Shown: piece by piece, positions 21,762-31,113 of the stretch | Layout of the letters: each line of letters begins with the position of its first letter | Position numbering within the stretch: position 1 is the first letter of the stretch | NCBI RefSeq assembly: GCF_037176765.1 | Contig: NC_090026.1 | Coordinates: 125,839,752-125,903,751 of the forward strand | DNA: 64,000 nucleotides | DNA from: Anolis sagrei | Taxonomy: Eukaryota > Chordata > Lepidosauria > Squamata > Anolidae | Reading direction: 5' to 3' | The notes under the pieces: model-generated | The model's input: only the letters and a program-made list of their open reading frames with translations | Database searches by the model: none | What the model was told of the DNA's origin: nothing | Program-made: the position numbers and the translations under genes

Positions 21762-22967
21762 AAAGACTTGGGGAATCACCCAGAATGGGGAACAAGAGGT
21801 CAAAAGACAAACTGAATCAAGGGGTCGCAACCAAAAGGGCAGCACCCGCCGGGGAGGAAGAGATGGAGGATGAGGAAGCTGAGGAGACTTTTAGAGGGCT
21901 TTCCGGGAGGTTTATCCAATACCCGCCATCTGATACTGACCCCCATCCAGGTGTTGGTCGTGAGTCAGATCTTTGGAGGAATGCAGTAGCACTTCTGAAT
22001 GCGGAGAGGCGAGGGGCCTACCACCGTGTGACTCTGAGCCTGGTGTTCTTGTGCCTCATGATCCCAGGGCTTCACACCGCACTTAGGTTTGGTGGAATCC
22101 CCGAAGAATCATATCTGAATGTACCTGTTGAGAAAGATGGTGTTAGACATTTCAAAACTGCGAAGTTTTACGGAGCAGGAGACCATGACAGGGAGCTAAT
22201 TCAGCTAGAGGTGTCATCAATCCTCAGTCACTGTTGTTCCCTGCTGATTGGCGTTGTGATTGGGGCCTCAGAGAAGATACGAAGTGAGGCCACTCAAGTT
22301 AGAAAGCGGTTCAAGACCCTGATGGTGAGCCTGAACAAGCAGAATCACGGAGACACAGCCAAGCTGCTCCAAACTTGCAATCCAGCTGACGCAGTTGATT
22401 GGATTAACAGCCAGCCATGGGTTGGAAGCTTTGTTTTCGGACTGTTGACTACACCCTTTGAGTCCCTGGGAAAAGAGTTTATGGACCAGATTAGATTGGT
22501 GGCGGGTCACGCACAGATGACAACGTATCTTACTATCCGAGAGTACCTCGACCAATGCATGGACGCAACACTGATCATTCCTGCTGTGGCAAAGGAAATC
22601 CCTCTGTTCCTTGCAACAGTCCAGAAACTCAAGGAAATCCATGAGGAGATGTTCAAGTACCTTGGGGCTATTAGACACCCAGATGCAATACAACTTGCAC
22701 CCAGAAGTTTTCCCAACCTGGCATCTGCGGCCTTGTTCTGGAGTAGGAAAGAGAACGCAAGCATGAGCGGATATAAGGCCCCAGTTATTCAACAAGGGGC
22801 AACCATCAAGGAGCCGCAATTAACGCGCATGAGACACTGCGAGATCCTGAGGGGAGACGACGGGGACAACCTGGATGAAGGAATCATGGATATTATGTCA
22901 CAGATAGGTGTGACAGGATTAAAGCCACGCAAATGAATCGCTCATATATATATATAAAAAGACTTGG
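21762..22967 (+). repeat. 10-bp target-site duplication around the bornavirus-like insert
   Basis: AAAGACTTGG occurs at 21762-21771 and again at 22958-22967, exactly where the L2 sequence stops and resumes. The right copy is preceded by an AT/A-rich stretch (TATATATATATAA). A direct repeat with an A-rich 3' end is the signature of LINE-machinery insertion of an RNA copy. Confidence 0.9.
21785..22936 (+). CDS. EBLN: endogenous bornavirus-like nucleoprotein (EBLN), looks whole
   Basis: A 383-codon open frame that reads as a bornavirus N protein, the viral RNA-coating nucleoprotein (about 370 residues in Borna disease virus). The N-terminal ~40 residues are charged and variable. Conserved blocks then appear in family order: TDPHPGVG at about 51-58, [13 protein letters not shown] 85-97, [13 protein letters not shown] 148-160, [11 protein letters not shown] 205-215, GKEFMDQI 229-236, [10 protein letters not shown] 293-302, [13 protein letters not shown] 304-316 and IGVTGL near the end. 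The ATG lies 13 nt into the insert, consistent with capture of a capped viral mRNA with a short leader. The insert (21772-22957) sits in the sense orientation of the L2. It is a fossil virus copy with no break seen. Similarity is closest, from memory, to Orthobornavirus N. A host function is possible but unproven. Confidence 0.95.
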   Translation: MGNKRSKDKLNQGVATKRAAPAGEEEMEDEEAEETFRGLSGRFIQYPPSDTDPHPGVGRESDLWRNAVALLNAERRGAYHRVTLSLVFLCLMIPGLHTALRFGGIPEESYLNVPVEKDGVRHFKTAKFYGAGDHDRELIQLEVSSILSHCCSLLIGVVIGASEKIRSEATQVRKRFKTLMVSLNKQNHGDTAKLLQTCNPADAVDWINSQPWVGSFVFGLLTTPFESLGKEFMDQIRLVAGHAQMTTYLTIREYLDQCMDATLIIPAVAKEIPLFLATVQKLKEIHEEMFKYLGAIRHPDAIQLAPRSFPNLASAALFWSRKENASMSGYKAPVIQQGATIKEPQLTRMRHCEILRGDDGDNLDEGIMDIMSQIGVTGLKPRK

Positions 22968-23532
22968 CTGTTCAAGAAGGCGTTCGAACAAGAAGTGCAA
23001 TGATTGGTAATGACGATAGGAATGGAACAACGGAAAATGATACCGGATTGTGGTTTGGACGATGAGACGACGTGGAATGGCTTTTGTAGTAATTGATGAT
23101 GTTTTTTGATGATAATGTTGTTGTTAATGCTGGACTGTGGATTATTTTAGATTGTGTCTTGAATTTTGAACCTTGTTCTTCTATGTTGTACACCGCTGTG
23201 AGTTGCCTCCGGGCTGAGAACAACGGTATATAAGCAAAGTAAATAAATAATAAATAAATAAATAAACTATCCCTGCAATGCATCTGATCTCAGCTGAATC
23301 GCTAATAAAGACACCTCGGTCGCCAGCTTCTTCCGCTTTGGTGGGGATTTATTATTTTTAATCTTTTCTGCTGCTGGAATTGGCTTCGCTGCCCTCACCA
23401 AGGTTCAGGGACCCTCTTTGGTGCGGTCCTCGGGATCTCCTCGGCTGGGGAGATCCTCCTAAAAGCGGCTCGATATCAACAACATTCAGCAAGGACTTTT
23501 TTTGCTATTAGATAATATTAGGTAATGCCCTA

Positions 23533-24075
23533 TGTGATGAACCCTTGCCTTTAACAGTTAGGATATGGGCCTAGTGAAGCCCCGGCAGCCATTTTAGATT
23601 AGGGAAACAGGGAGACGTCATCTTAGGTTAGGTTTTCTTAGAGGGGGCGTGTCCTTGTTTAGGAAGAAAAGGGTAGATGGCCAGGATTGGTTAGAATAGG
23701 GGGCGGAGCCTAATATTTAGATAAAGAAAAAAGGTATCTTTTTGAATTCTGAGGTTTGAGTTGGCAGTTGGGTTTTGACAGTTGGAGTTTGGGATTAGCA
23801 GTTAGGAATTGAAAAGGGAAAAGAAGGAAGTTTAGCTTGTGATAAATCCTTAATAGTTGCTTCAAGGAAGAACTATTGCTGTAAACAGACCCTGGAGAAT
23901 TGGGCTGTTTGTATTGGAGAAACTGCTTAGTGGAGTAATAAGAGTTTCTCAGTTTAAAGGTTTTGAATAGAACCTGTAATTCCAAGCACTGAACTACTTG
24001 TTCTGACTTTCTTTGGGAAAAATTCAGAAGTGACTTTAGAATTGAACCACCAGCGTCCCCCAGATCCGAAATGAG
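23533..24075 (+). mobile_element. LTR-like fossil
   Basis: The stretch begins TGTGATGAACCC and contains GGGGGCGGAGCC and TTTAGATAAAG, a layout like the LTR-like stretch at 36.9-37.5 kb (GGGCGGAGCC). There are no coding parts, the ends are not fixed and no target duplication is seen. Confidence 0.35.
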
Positions 24076-24905
24076 TGTTGAACCATTTTTTTAATCAACC
24101 AAGCTTATTATATTCACAATCTATACACAAGTCAAGTCCTTTAACACTCTCCCCAAATTTTGTCATTGTGTGAGCCTTCAAGTCATTTCTGACACAGAGA
24201 TCCTAAGGCAAAACTAAAACCGGGATTTTCGGGGCTGAGATGTGTGATTTATACAAGAGCAGCAGAATGGGGGATTGGACCCTGGTCTAGAATTGTAGCT
24301 CTAACTACAACATTGTGTAACTACAACATTGAAGGCCCTTACATAAAAATGGAAAATCAAGTCTTGCTTTTTGGTTTTTCAGACGAAAACATTTAAGTTG
24401 TAGATACAGAACATTTAAGTTGTAGATACAGATTTAAGCTGTAGATACAGAATCCATGGATACAGAAGGCTGACTGTCTTGTAAAAATTCCCAAAGGGAT
24501 ATATATGTTTGTAGTACACTAAAAGCCATCCTCAGAATAACTTTTTTCTTTGGCCACTAACCACAACTTTTTTGTACAGCTTCCAGTGCCATCTAGTGGA
24601 ATGAAATTTTATTTTAACGTTAGTTTCAGAAACCTTAGAAGTGAAAGCAGTTAATGCCCTGATGCAAAACCCATGCTTCTAACTTGACACGCTCCCTTCA
24701 TTACCTGGATGTTCAAAGGTCTTAGGTGAACTGTACTGGCTTTGTTCTACAAATCACTAGGACTTTTTCTTTGCTTCTCAGCTAGCAAAATAAGGCCTAG
24801 TGGTCACTGCAGCGCTTCTCGAAGAAGAGATAAGCCAATCATACAAACATATCTCCTGGTTTCAGTATATGCAACTCAAAGAATATCATAACTAAGGTAA
24901 GAAAA
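24076..24905. other. no gene; possible old SINE remnant at 24165-24310
   Basis: At 24165-24310 the words GAGCCTTCAAGTCATTTCTG and GGACCCTGGTCTAGAATTG resemble a decayed amniote SINE. A short tandem stretch at 24390-24450 repeats ATTTAAG(T/C)TGTAGATACAG three times. The rest is unassigned. Confidence 0.4.
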
Positions 24906-25160
24906 TTAGCTTTATTGATAAACTTTCTGGGATAAAAAAAATGTTATCAGATAAGAAAATCATTACAAGGACCTATAAAAAAACTTTTGGAATTGTCCAC
25001 TGCAATGGAACAAGTAAAAGAATGTATAGTAAAGTGGACAGCCAACATAGACCACCCAATAAAATCAGAGGAATGGGAGTGTCTATGGAATCAGAAATTG
25101 AAATATACATATGCAAGATTTAAAAGAGAACCAATTCAAAATGATGTACCAATGGTATAA
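24906..25160 (+). pseudogene. L1 ORF2 C-terminal fragment
   Basis: The translation gives [35 protein letters not shown] and [10 protein letters not shown], the segment before the L1 cysteine motif. It stops abruptly at about 25160 where the DIRS fossil begins, which suggests that the DIRS element entered this L1. Confidence 0.75.
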
Positions 25161-25497
25161 TCCCTGCGCCTGCGCAGGCCCAACTTCGGAACCTTCTAGA
25201 AATCAAAAAGCAATCTGCCCCCCCTCCTGGCCCCGCCCTCCCCCACCTCGGGTATATAAGGCCCCAGGGCGGGGCCAGCCACTAGTTCTCTTTTTTTCGC
25301 CTACTAGTAGGCACCAACTTGTGAACCTCTAAGTGTTCTGTACATCAGACTGCCTTTATCTTTGACTCGGACTGACTTGACTGACTATTTAGGCAATCTG
25401 TGGCCCCCTTGACCTTTGGACTGGACTACCCTTTTGATTGCTCCTGATTGTGGTCTGGACACCACCCCTGCTTCCGCTTTGACGCAGGGGATTATCA

Positions 25498-25676
25498 TGG
25501 CTACGTCTTCCTTTAAAAAATGCTCCAAATGTCCAAATGTGCTGCCGCACACGGACGGCCATGATTTGTGCATGGCCTGTCTGGGTGAGGGCCACCTCTC
25601 CCAGGCCTGTAGTATTTGTGCGGCGTTCACCCCGCAGACCCGAAAGAACTGGGAGACGCGCCTGAAGGCCGCGCTT
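25498..25676 (+). pseudogene. DIRS gag-like N-terminal part (fossil)
   Basis: Starts at ATG 25498. It has paired cysteines typical of DIRS gag proteins (KCSKCPNVLPHTDGHDLCMA, then LGEGHLSQACSICAAFTP), followed by a basic helix (RKNWETRLKAAL) at which the inserted TIR element begins. Part of the DIRS fossil. Confidence 0.75.
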
Positions 25677-25984
25677 TATGACCCGTCGCAAACTAGGCTC
25701 CTGCGGGAGCAAACTGTGCAAGCATGTCCCTGACGTCATGAGACTGCGCCTCTCGCCCCGCCCCTTTCTCTGTGCCAAAGTGGTTTTTCCTTTGCTATGG
25801 CAGTATTGCCAGCATACTCTCTCAGTTGGCAGAATTCAACTGGTAGACCAGTCACGCTAGCAATAGAGAGAGGATTAAAAATGGACGACTGTGTGAACGA
25901 CCAGAAAGTTGAGAAAGAAATTATAGAATTTTATCGATGTAAGTAAATTACATGATTAATAGATTCCAAATTAAAAATAAAATA

Positions 25985-26892
25985 GTATAAACGTTGTATA
26001 GTTTTCGGCTGGCCCCTCCAAGCCGAAAACTATCCATGTTTTGGCACGTCTTTGATTGTAGGTGAACTATAAATCCCAGTAACTGCAACTCCCAAATGTC
26101 ATGGTTTTTTTCCCCCAAAACTCCACCAGTGCTCATTTTGGGCATATTGTGGATTTGTGCCAAGTTTGGTCCAGAACCATCATTGTTTGAGTCCACAGTG
26201 CTCTCTGGATGTAGGTGAACTACAACTCCTAAAATCAAGCTCAATGCCCACTAAACTTTTCCAGTATTTTATCTTGGTGGTGGGAGTCCTGTGTGCCAAG
26301 TTTGATTGAATTCCATCGTTGGTGGAGTTCAGAATGCTCTTTGATTGTAGGTGAACTATAAATCCCAGTAACTGCAACTCCCAAATGTCATGGTTTTTCC
26401 CCCCCAAAACTCCACCAGTGCTCATTTTGGGCATATTGCGGATTTGTGCCAAGTTTGGTCCAGAGCCATCATTGTTTGAGTATACAGTGCTCTCTGGATG
26501 TGGGTGAACTACAACTCCAAAACTCAAGCTCAATGCCCACTAAACCTTTCCAGTATTTTCTCTTGGTCGTGGGAGTCCTGTGTGCCAAGTTTGATTGAAT
26601 TCCATCGTTGGTGGAGTTCAGAATGCTATTTGATTGTGGGTGAACTATAAATCCTAGCAACTACAACTCCCAAATGACAAAATCAATTACCCCCCCCCCC
26701 ACCCAACCCCAACAGTATTCAAATTTGGGCACATCAGGTATTTGTGCCAAATTTGGTCCTGTGAATGAAAATGCATCCTGCATATCAGATATTTACATTG
26801 TGATTTATAACAGCAGCAAAATTACAGTTATGAAGTAGCAATGAAAATAATGTTATGGTTGGGGGTCACCACAACATGAGGAACTGTGAAGT
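25985..26892 (+). mobile_element. SPIN/Charlie-like hAT non-autonomous element
   Basis: The 3' end (26775-26892) contains AACAGCAGCAAAATTACAGT, GAAGTAGCAATGAAAATAAT and GGTTGGGGGTCACCACAACA, which I recognise as the right end of SPIN-like hATs found in tetrapods. The body is made of three tandem ~289-bp units. It lies in the first intron of the MADF gene. The left terminus is not recognisable. Confidence 0.65.
26050..26690 (+). repeat. 289-bp tandem repeats within SPIN-like hAT
   Basis: The marker GATTGTAGGTGAACTATAAA (GATTGTGGG in the third unit) begins at 26054, 26343 and 26632, i.e. exactly 289 bp apart. Related units with a period of about 295 bp occur on the other strand at 57639 and 57934. 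Confidence 0.85.
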
Positions 26893-28105
26893 TGTTTTAT
26901 CCAGAGATAAATCATTTAAAAATATTAGATTTCCACAAAATTAGATAGAAATAAGTTTTCTATTAATATATTCAGTGAGAGATGATAAAATCTTTGTTCT
27001 ACTGCCCATCCACATCTGTGGAATCCAAGTCATGTGGACTACTACAAAAAGAACAGGAGGGATTCCACATTAACAATGTTAAGAGACCTTTTAGCTTCTG
27101 AACATGGTATCAACATCTCATGTAAGTAGACTATGGATATGTATGATGCAGTAGGCTATAATCTGTTCCATCATATCTCTATTATAAAAGTGAAAACAAC
27201 AACTTGAACATTTCCATTTTAATTTACAGCAAACAAGATTATTAGTAAAAAAAATAAAAATATGAAGGATGCATACAAGAGGGAACTGTCAAAGCTGGAA
27301 AAATCAAAGATGTCTGGAGTGGGGACCGATAATGTGCACAAAATCAGATTTCCGTACTTCAAGGAGATGGATTTCCTTAGGGACTCCCTGCAGGCAGATG
27401 AAAGTGAGGATACCATCAACCTCAGCATCTCCCTTGAAAATGTAAGTGCGAACATATAGGCTACATAACTGTATGGTGTGATGGTGGTAACATTAGAGTT
27501 GCTTACCTAGAACACTGATTGTCTCTTTGGAGCAGTTATGGATGATTTGTTGTAAAAATATCACATTCTACACCACAACATGTCTAATGCAGTGCTGGTA
27601 TTGATTTCAGGACAACTGTAGTCAACCCATAGTTACAGAAGAAAGAGGACTTGATGTGAAGCAAGTGAGTTCCAAGAGTTATCTTTTACCATAATTGAAA
27701 GCACAGAGTCAAATACCCCGTCATGTAGCCATGACACAATGAACTCAGTAAGTAATTCATTAACGCCATCAAACAGTCAGTGGTCAAGTCCTCATCCGAG
27801 GGACGATGGAGTTACAGTCGACAGTCAGGAGAAGAAAAGAAAGCGGCAGAAGACATTGCTTGAGTCATCTCCCTCTCTTCAGTCCACGCTATATAAGAAG
27901 GCTGTGGACTACCTGGCAAACAAGCAAAGCGACACCCGAACATGTGCAGAACAAAATTTCGGTAACCACGTCGCTCTCAGCTTAATGAATATTAGTGACG
28001 TCATGCGAGAAGAAGTGAAATATGAAATACAGGGTAAAAAGGTGGGGCTTTGGAGCCAGCTCGAGCGCAAGCTTGCTCTCGCTTCCTGTAGTTTGCTGCG
28101 GCACT

Positions 28106-29690
28106 TACAGCTGATCTCGCCAGGAGCGGTGAGCAACTAGGCCTCTCCTTTGCAGCGTGTCCCGATGCTGTGCTCCTCAACGGGAAGCCGGGCATCCCGA
28201 AGCCGGAGGTCTCGCTCCCTCTCTAGACGTAGCAAGCGTCGAGACGGGTGTCGGTACCACCGATCGCTGAGAGGAGGGTCCTGATCCGGGTCTCCTTCAT
28301 CTGCCTCTTCATCCTACTCCTGCTCCAGATGCTCCAGAAGGGCTCACCAATCGCGGAGATCACGATCCTTGGCCTCGGAATGGGGACCCTATGGGCCTGC
28401 ACCCTATCCCTATCCAGGAATGTGGCAGCTGGGCCCGCCCGGGAACTTTATGTACGCTCAGCACTCCAATCTTTCTGTTGCCCAGGGCCCTCGGATGGAG
28501 GCAATACCGGGCATCCAGAAGAGGGGCTGTGGCACCTCTACTGTTTTCTCCCCTGTGAATCCTTTACCTCCAGCAGGGGGCAATGTACCTGTTACACCAT
28601 CTGCCCCATCCTTGCCTATGGAGCAGACTCATTGTGTTGACCGTCCACCCTGTGTTGCTGCGACTCCTTGTGTTGACCTTTCGAGTTGTGTGGACCGTTC
28701 TGATTGTAATACTACTAATGTGTTAGCCTCTGTCCACCCGGGACCCTCAGCTACGCCTGCTATGACCCAGGACATTTCTGTTCCGGTGACAGGACAAGGG
28801 ACCATTGACTTAGAGGACTCAGACTCCTCTGACTCTCCTGATCCGGCGCATTCCCAAACGGGAATAGAGCCTGACTTGCTGCCGCCCGAGTTTAATAAGT
28901 TTGCGTCACTAGTTGAGAGAATGGTCAAGGCCTTAGACCTCCCGGCCCCGAGGGTCCCCAAACATGTCGAAGACCCCATGTTCCCCTCGGAGGAACAAAA
29001 CACTCCTACCTCCACCGCCCTCCCCATGTTACCCTACCTTTTGAAATTGGTTAAAATTCTAGAAATTTCATCCGCAAATGTACCTGCCACCCCTAAGAAG
29101 GTAGACACGTTGTATAAGATGGACCTAGCCAATGCAAAATGCGATTACTACCGAATACGGTAGTGGCGGAAGTGGCAAAGTTCAAGCGCCCGAAGGGGAC
29201 CCTTTCTGCCCCCCCCCCCGGATAAGGAGGGGAAGGTGGATTCCCTTGGGAAAAAAGGCCCATCTAGCAGCAGGCCTCTTCACCTGGATGGTGCACTACG
29301 CCACGTATATGTCTGGATACCAGACATTCTTGTAGTCAAAGATACTACCATACTTAGAGAAGTTACCCCCTGAGGACCAAGGGTTCCCCAAGGCCCTTCA
29401 GGCAGAGGCCGTTCTTCTTTCAAAGGTTCAGAAGGACTTTGCCAAACATTTGGCTGAGTCAGCAGGGCATCTCTTTGCCATGGCCACCTGCATCAGAGGG
29501 CATGCCTGGCTGAGATTGGCCAATTTGTCAGAGGAGGGCAAGGCCCTTGCGGAAGAGCTCCCTCTTCACGAGGGTGGCCTCTTCAATCCAGAAACCGATG
29601 CTCCTCTTAAAGAGAAGCAAGAGGTGCGCCAGTCAGCCAACAAATTCGGCTACACCTGGCAACCATATTACCAGCAGAGACCAGAATAAG
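28106..29690 (+). pseudogene. DIRS gag-like region, later part (fossil)
   Basis: Continuation of the DIRS fossil on the right side of the TIR element. A Ser/Arg-rich segment lies at about 28150-28360, then a Pro-rich low-complexity frame (28369-29163), then a segment (about 29345-29690) with HAWLRLANLSEEGKALAEEL and LPLHEGGLFNPETD. That last segment is characteristic of the C-terminal part of DIRS gag proteins. Broken. Confidence 0.65.
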
Positions 29691-30689
29691 TCACAAACCC
29701 AAGGGGCCTCTAAGAAGCGCCTTTGATGTACTGGAAAAGTACCGGAAATAATGATACCGGAAAGAATGATAAACAAAAAAAGAGAAGGAGAGAAAAAAGT
29801 AAGGAAGAGAAAAGGAAGCAAAAGGAAGAGAAGCACCAGAAAAAGAAAATGTATAAAGAAGGAAGAATGAAGGAAGGAAGGAAGGGAAAATAAGGAGGGG
29901 TGACAAAAATATGAATGACAAGCTCCTCAGAATGAAAGGGAGAAGGAATAAAATAAGAGGAAAGAGAAAAGATGAATGGAAAAGAAAGAGGAGGTTGACA
30001 AGAAAAAATTGGTCAAAAGAAGAAATAAATAAATAAATGGTGGGCTGCAGCAAAGCTGCCCATAGATTTAAAAAGACTGGGAAGCTAATGGTTGGAAACA
30101 GATTTAAAAAGACTGGGAAGCTAATGGTTGGAAACAGATTTTTTTTTTTTGCTGGCATTTTAAAACTAGAAGGCCATTCACTGGTCAAGTGGCCAGATTG
30201 GTTTGTGGATGAAAAATACGATATACTGAGTTTTCCTAAGGAATGTATTATTGAAGATAATGAGAAAGATCTTAGTTAAAGCAGATATATCAACCCAAGA
30301 AGTCTCCATAGTACCTGATGTTACAGAAGATGAGAGTCTGTGCCCCAAGTGGAAGATTTCTAGGAGCCATTTCAAGCCACCAGATAAGGCAATTTCAGGG
30401 AATGTATTCCAAATTCAGGTAAGGGATTTAAAAGGAATGGTTTGCAACCACCAGCTAAGTAAAGGATTTGCAGGTAGGTGCTTCTTCAACACACAGCATT
30501 CACCAAGGAGAAGATCTTCAGGAAGGATTTGCAACAACCAGGTAAGAACAACATATTTCATGAAAGGACCTGGAGCCATCAGGCGTGGCCATGGACTTCT
30601 CAGATACAGAATCCCCAAAAGATACTGAGAAGAAGGTGCTCTCATGGGAGACTGGGCAGGAACATCACGGAGGTTCTCCCTCAGTGGAC
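29691..30689 (+). other. purine-rich low-complexity DNA with a short tandem duplication
   Basis: 29740-30030 is a long A/G-rich tract. A unit of about 39 bp (GATTTAAAAAGACTGGGAAG, then CTAATGGTTGGAAACA) occurs at about 30065 and 30101. The remainder (30200-30680) has open frames without recognisable domains and may belong to the 5' side of the following L2 fragment. No gene is supported. Confidence 0.45.
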
Positions 30690-31030
30690 ATCAGACAGGC
30701 CCCTTCGCTGTTGGCGTTTCGGAGGAAGGTGAAGACCTGGCTTTTCGAACAAGCGTTTGGCTAATCAGTGCAATGGAATATAGGAACACTGTGCAATCGA
30801 ACATAGGAATATGGAACAAAGGATTACGAGAATGGATTCTGATTTGTTGTTGAGGCGCTATAAGAATTGTTTATTGATATTGATTGTTATGTATAATGTA
30901 TAATGTGTTTTAATTTGCCTATGATACCGTCTTGTGATCATTTGTATTATGTAAACCGCTTTGAGTTGCCCAAGGGCTGAGAAAAGCGGTATAGAAGTAA
31001 AGTAAAGTAAAGTAAAGTAAAGTAAATAAA
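30690..31030 (+). mobile_element. L2 LINE, 3' end fragment
   Basis: Starts within the ORF C-terminus (DIRQAPSLLAFRRKVKTWLF-like wording) and ends with the L2 stem-loop (AAACCGCTTTGAGTTGCC ... AAAGCGGTATAGAAG) and an AAAGT microsatellite at about 30998-31022. It lies within the DIRS fossil. Confidence 0.8.
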
Positions 31031-31113
31031 TAATACCTCACTCTGGCGCCTCTAGTTCACCTCCTCCTGATGGAGTTCATGTTCGGGACTGCTTTCTTGG
31101 GACGAGTGTTATG

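Larger units (their letters stand above)
21325..23272 (+). mobile_element. L2 LINE, 5'-truncated, split by a bornavirus-derived insert
   Basis: The left part encodes the L2 ORF C-terminus: LDYCNAHYMGLPLKTARKLQ, TTPLLYQLHWLPICYRA, then after an in-frame stop at 21502 FKVLALAYKALNGSGP and RAFSVVAPRLWNTLP. The L2 resumes at 22958 (AAAGACTTGGCTGTTCAAGA) and ends with the L2 stem-loop tail and AAATAAATA repeats near 23272. Compared with the intact L2 copies, this one is short and carries a stop, so it predates the viral insert and was already decaying. Confidence 0.88.
21120..23500 (+). mobile_element. ERV-type LTR fossil, split by an L2
   Basis: The left half holds a likely U3 with the TATA-type box GCCTATAAAAATGCC at about 21288. 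The right half (from about 23273) holds CTAATAAAGACACCTC, a polyadenylation-type signal, and a downstream GT-rich region typical of R/U5. Together they have the order of one LTR split by the L2 at about 21325-23272. Outer edges are uncertain. It is broken by the insertion and is the oldest layer of the nest here. Confidence 0.5.
25881..28040 (+). pseudogene. MADF/BESS-domain DNA-binding protein gene, spliced, probably decayed
   Basis: Exons were read from splice signals. Exon 1 is 25881-25938 (MDDCVNDQKVEKEIIEFYR, donor GTAAGT). Exon 2 is about 27005-27121 (HPHLWNPSHVDYYKKN, MLRDLLASEHGINIS, donor GTAAGT). Exon 3 is 27230-27441 (acceptor TTTACAG; MKDAYKRELSKLEKSK, then FPYFKEMDFLRDSL; donor GTAAGT). 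Exon 4 starts at 27611 (acceptor TTTCAG). A C-terminal piece (27700-28040) has a KKRKRQK basic patch and a BESS-like helix (FGNHVALSLMNISDVMREEV). Exons 1-3 join in phase and give a full MADF domain. Two oddities: exon 2 is preceded by TG instead of AG, and a frame change is needed between about 27650 and 27700. MADF proteins bind DNA and often accompany transposases. It lies inside a TIR element, so I read it as transposon cargo. Confidence 0.7.
25677..28105 (+). mobile_element. TIR DNA transposon carrying a MADF/BESS gene, superfamily unknown
   Basis: The left end (CGCAAACTAGGCTCCTGCGG, then TGACGTCAT) and the reverse complement of the right end (AGCAAACTACAGGAAGCGAG, then TGACGTCA) form imperfect inverted repeats. 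They resemble the arms of the 301-bp foldback at 10.5 kb. The flanking gag-like DNA is repeated imperfectly as GCCGCGCTT and GCGGCACTT, a possible target duplication of 8-9 bp. Exact edges are uncertain by about 10 bp. Inside are the exons of a MADF/BESS gene and a SPIN-like hAT. No transposase is visible. Harbinger elements often carry a MADF/Myb-like second gene, but the apparent duplication length does not fit their usual 3 bp. Confidence 0.6.

Noticed and set aside
22268-22819. Minus-strand 183-codon frame under the bornavirus-like N
   Set aside because: Antisense shadow of the N frame with no recognisable domain.
29740-30030. Purine-rich tract as a possible regulatory triplex
   Set aside because: Simple-sequence drift is enough to explain it, and nothing nearby suggests a promoter.
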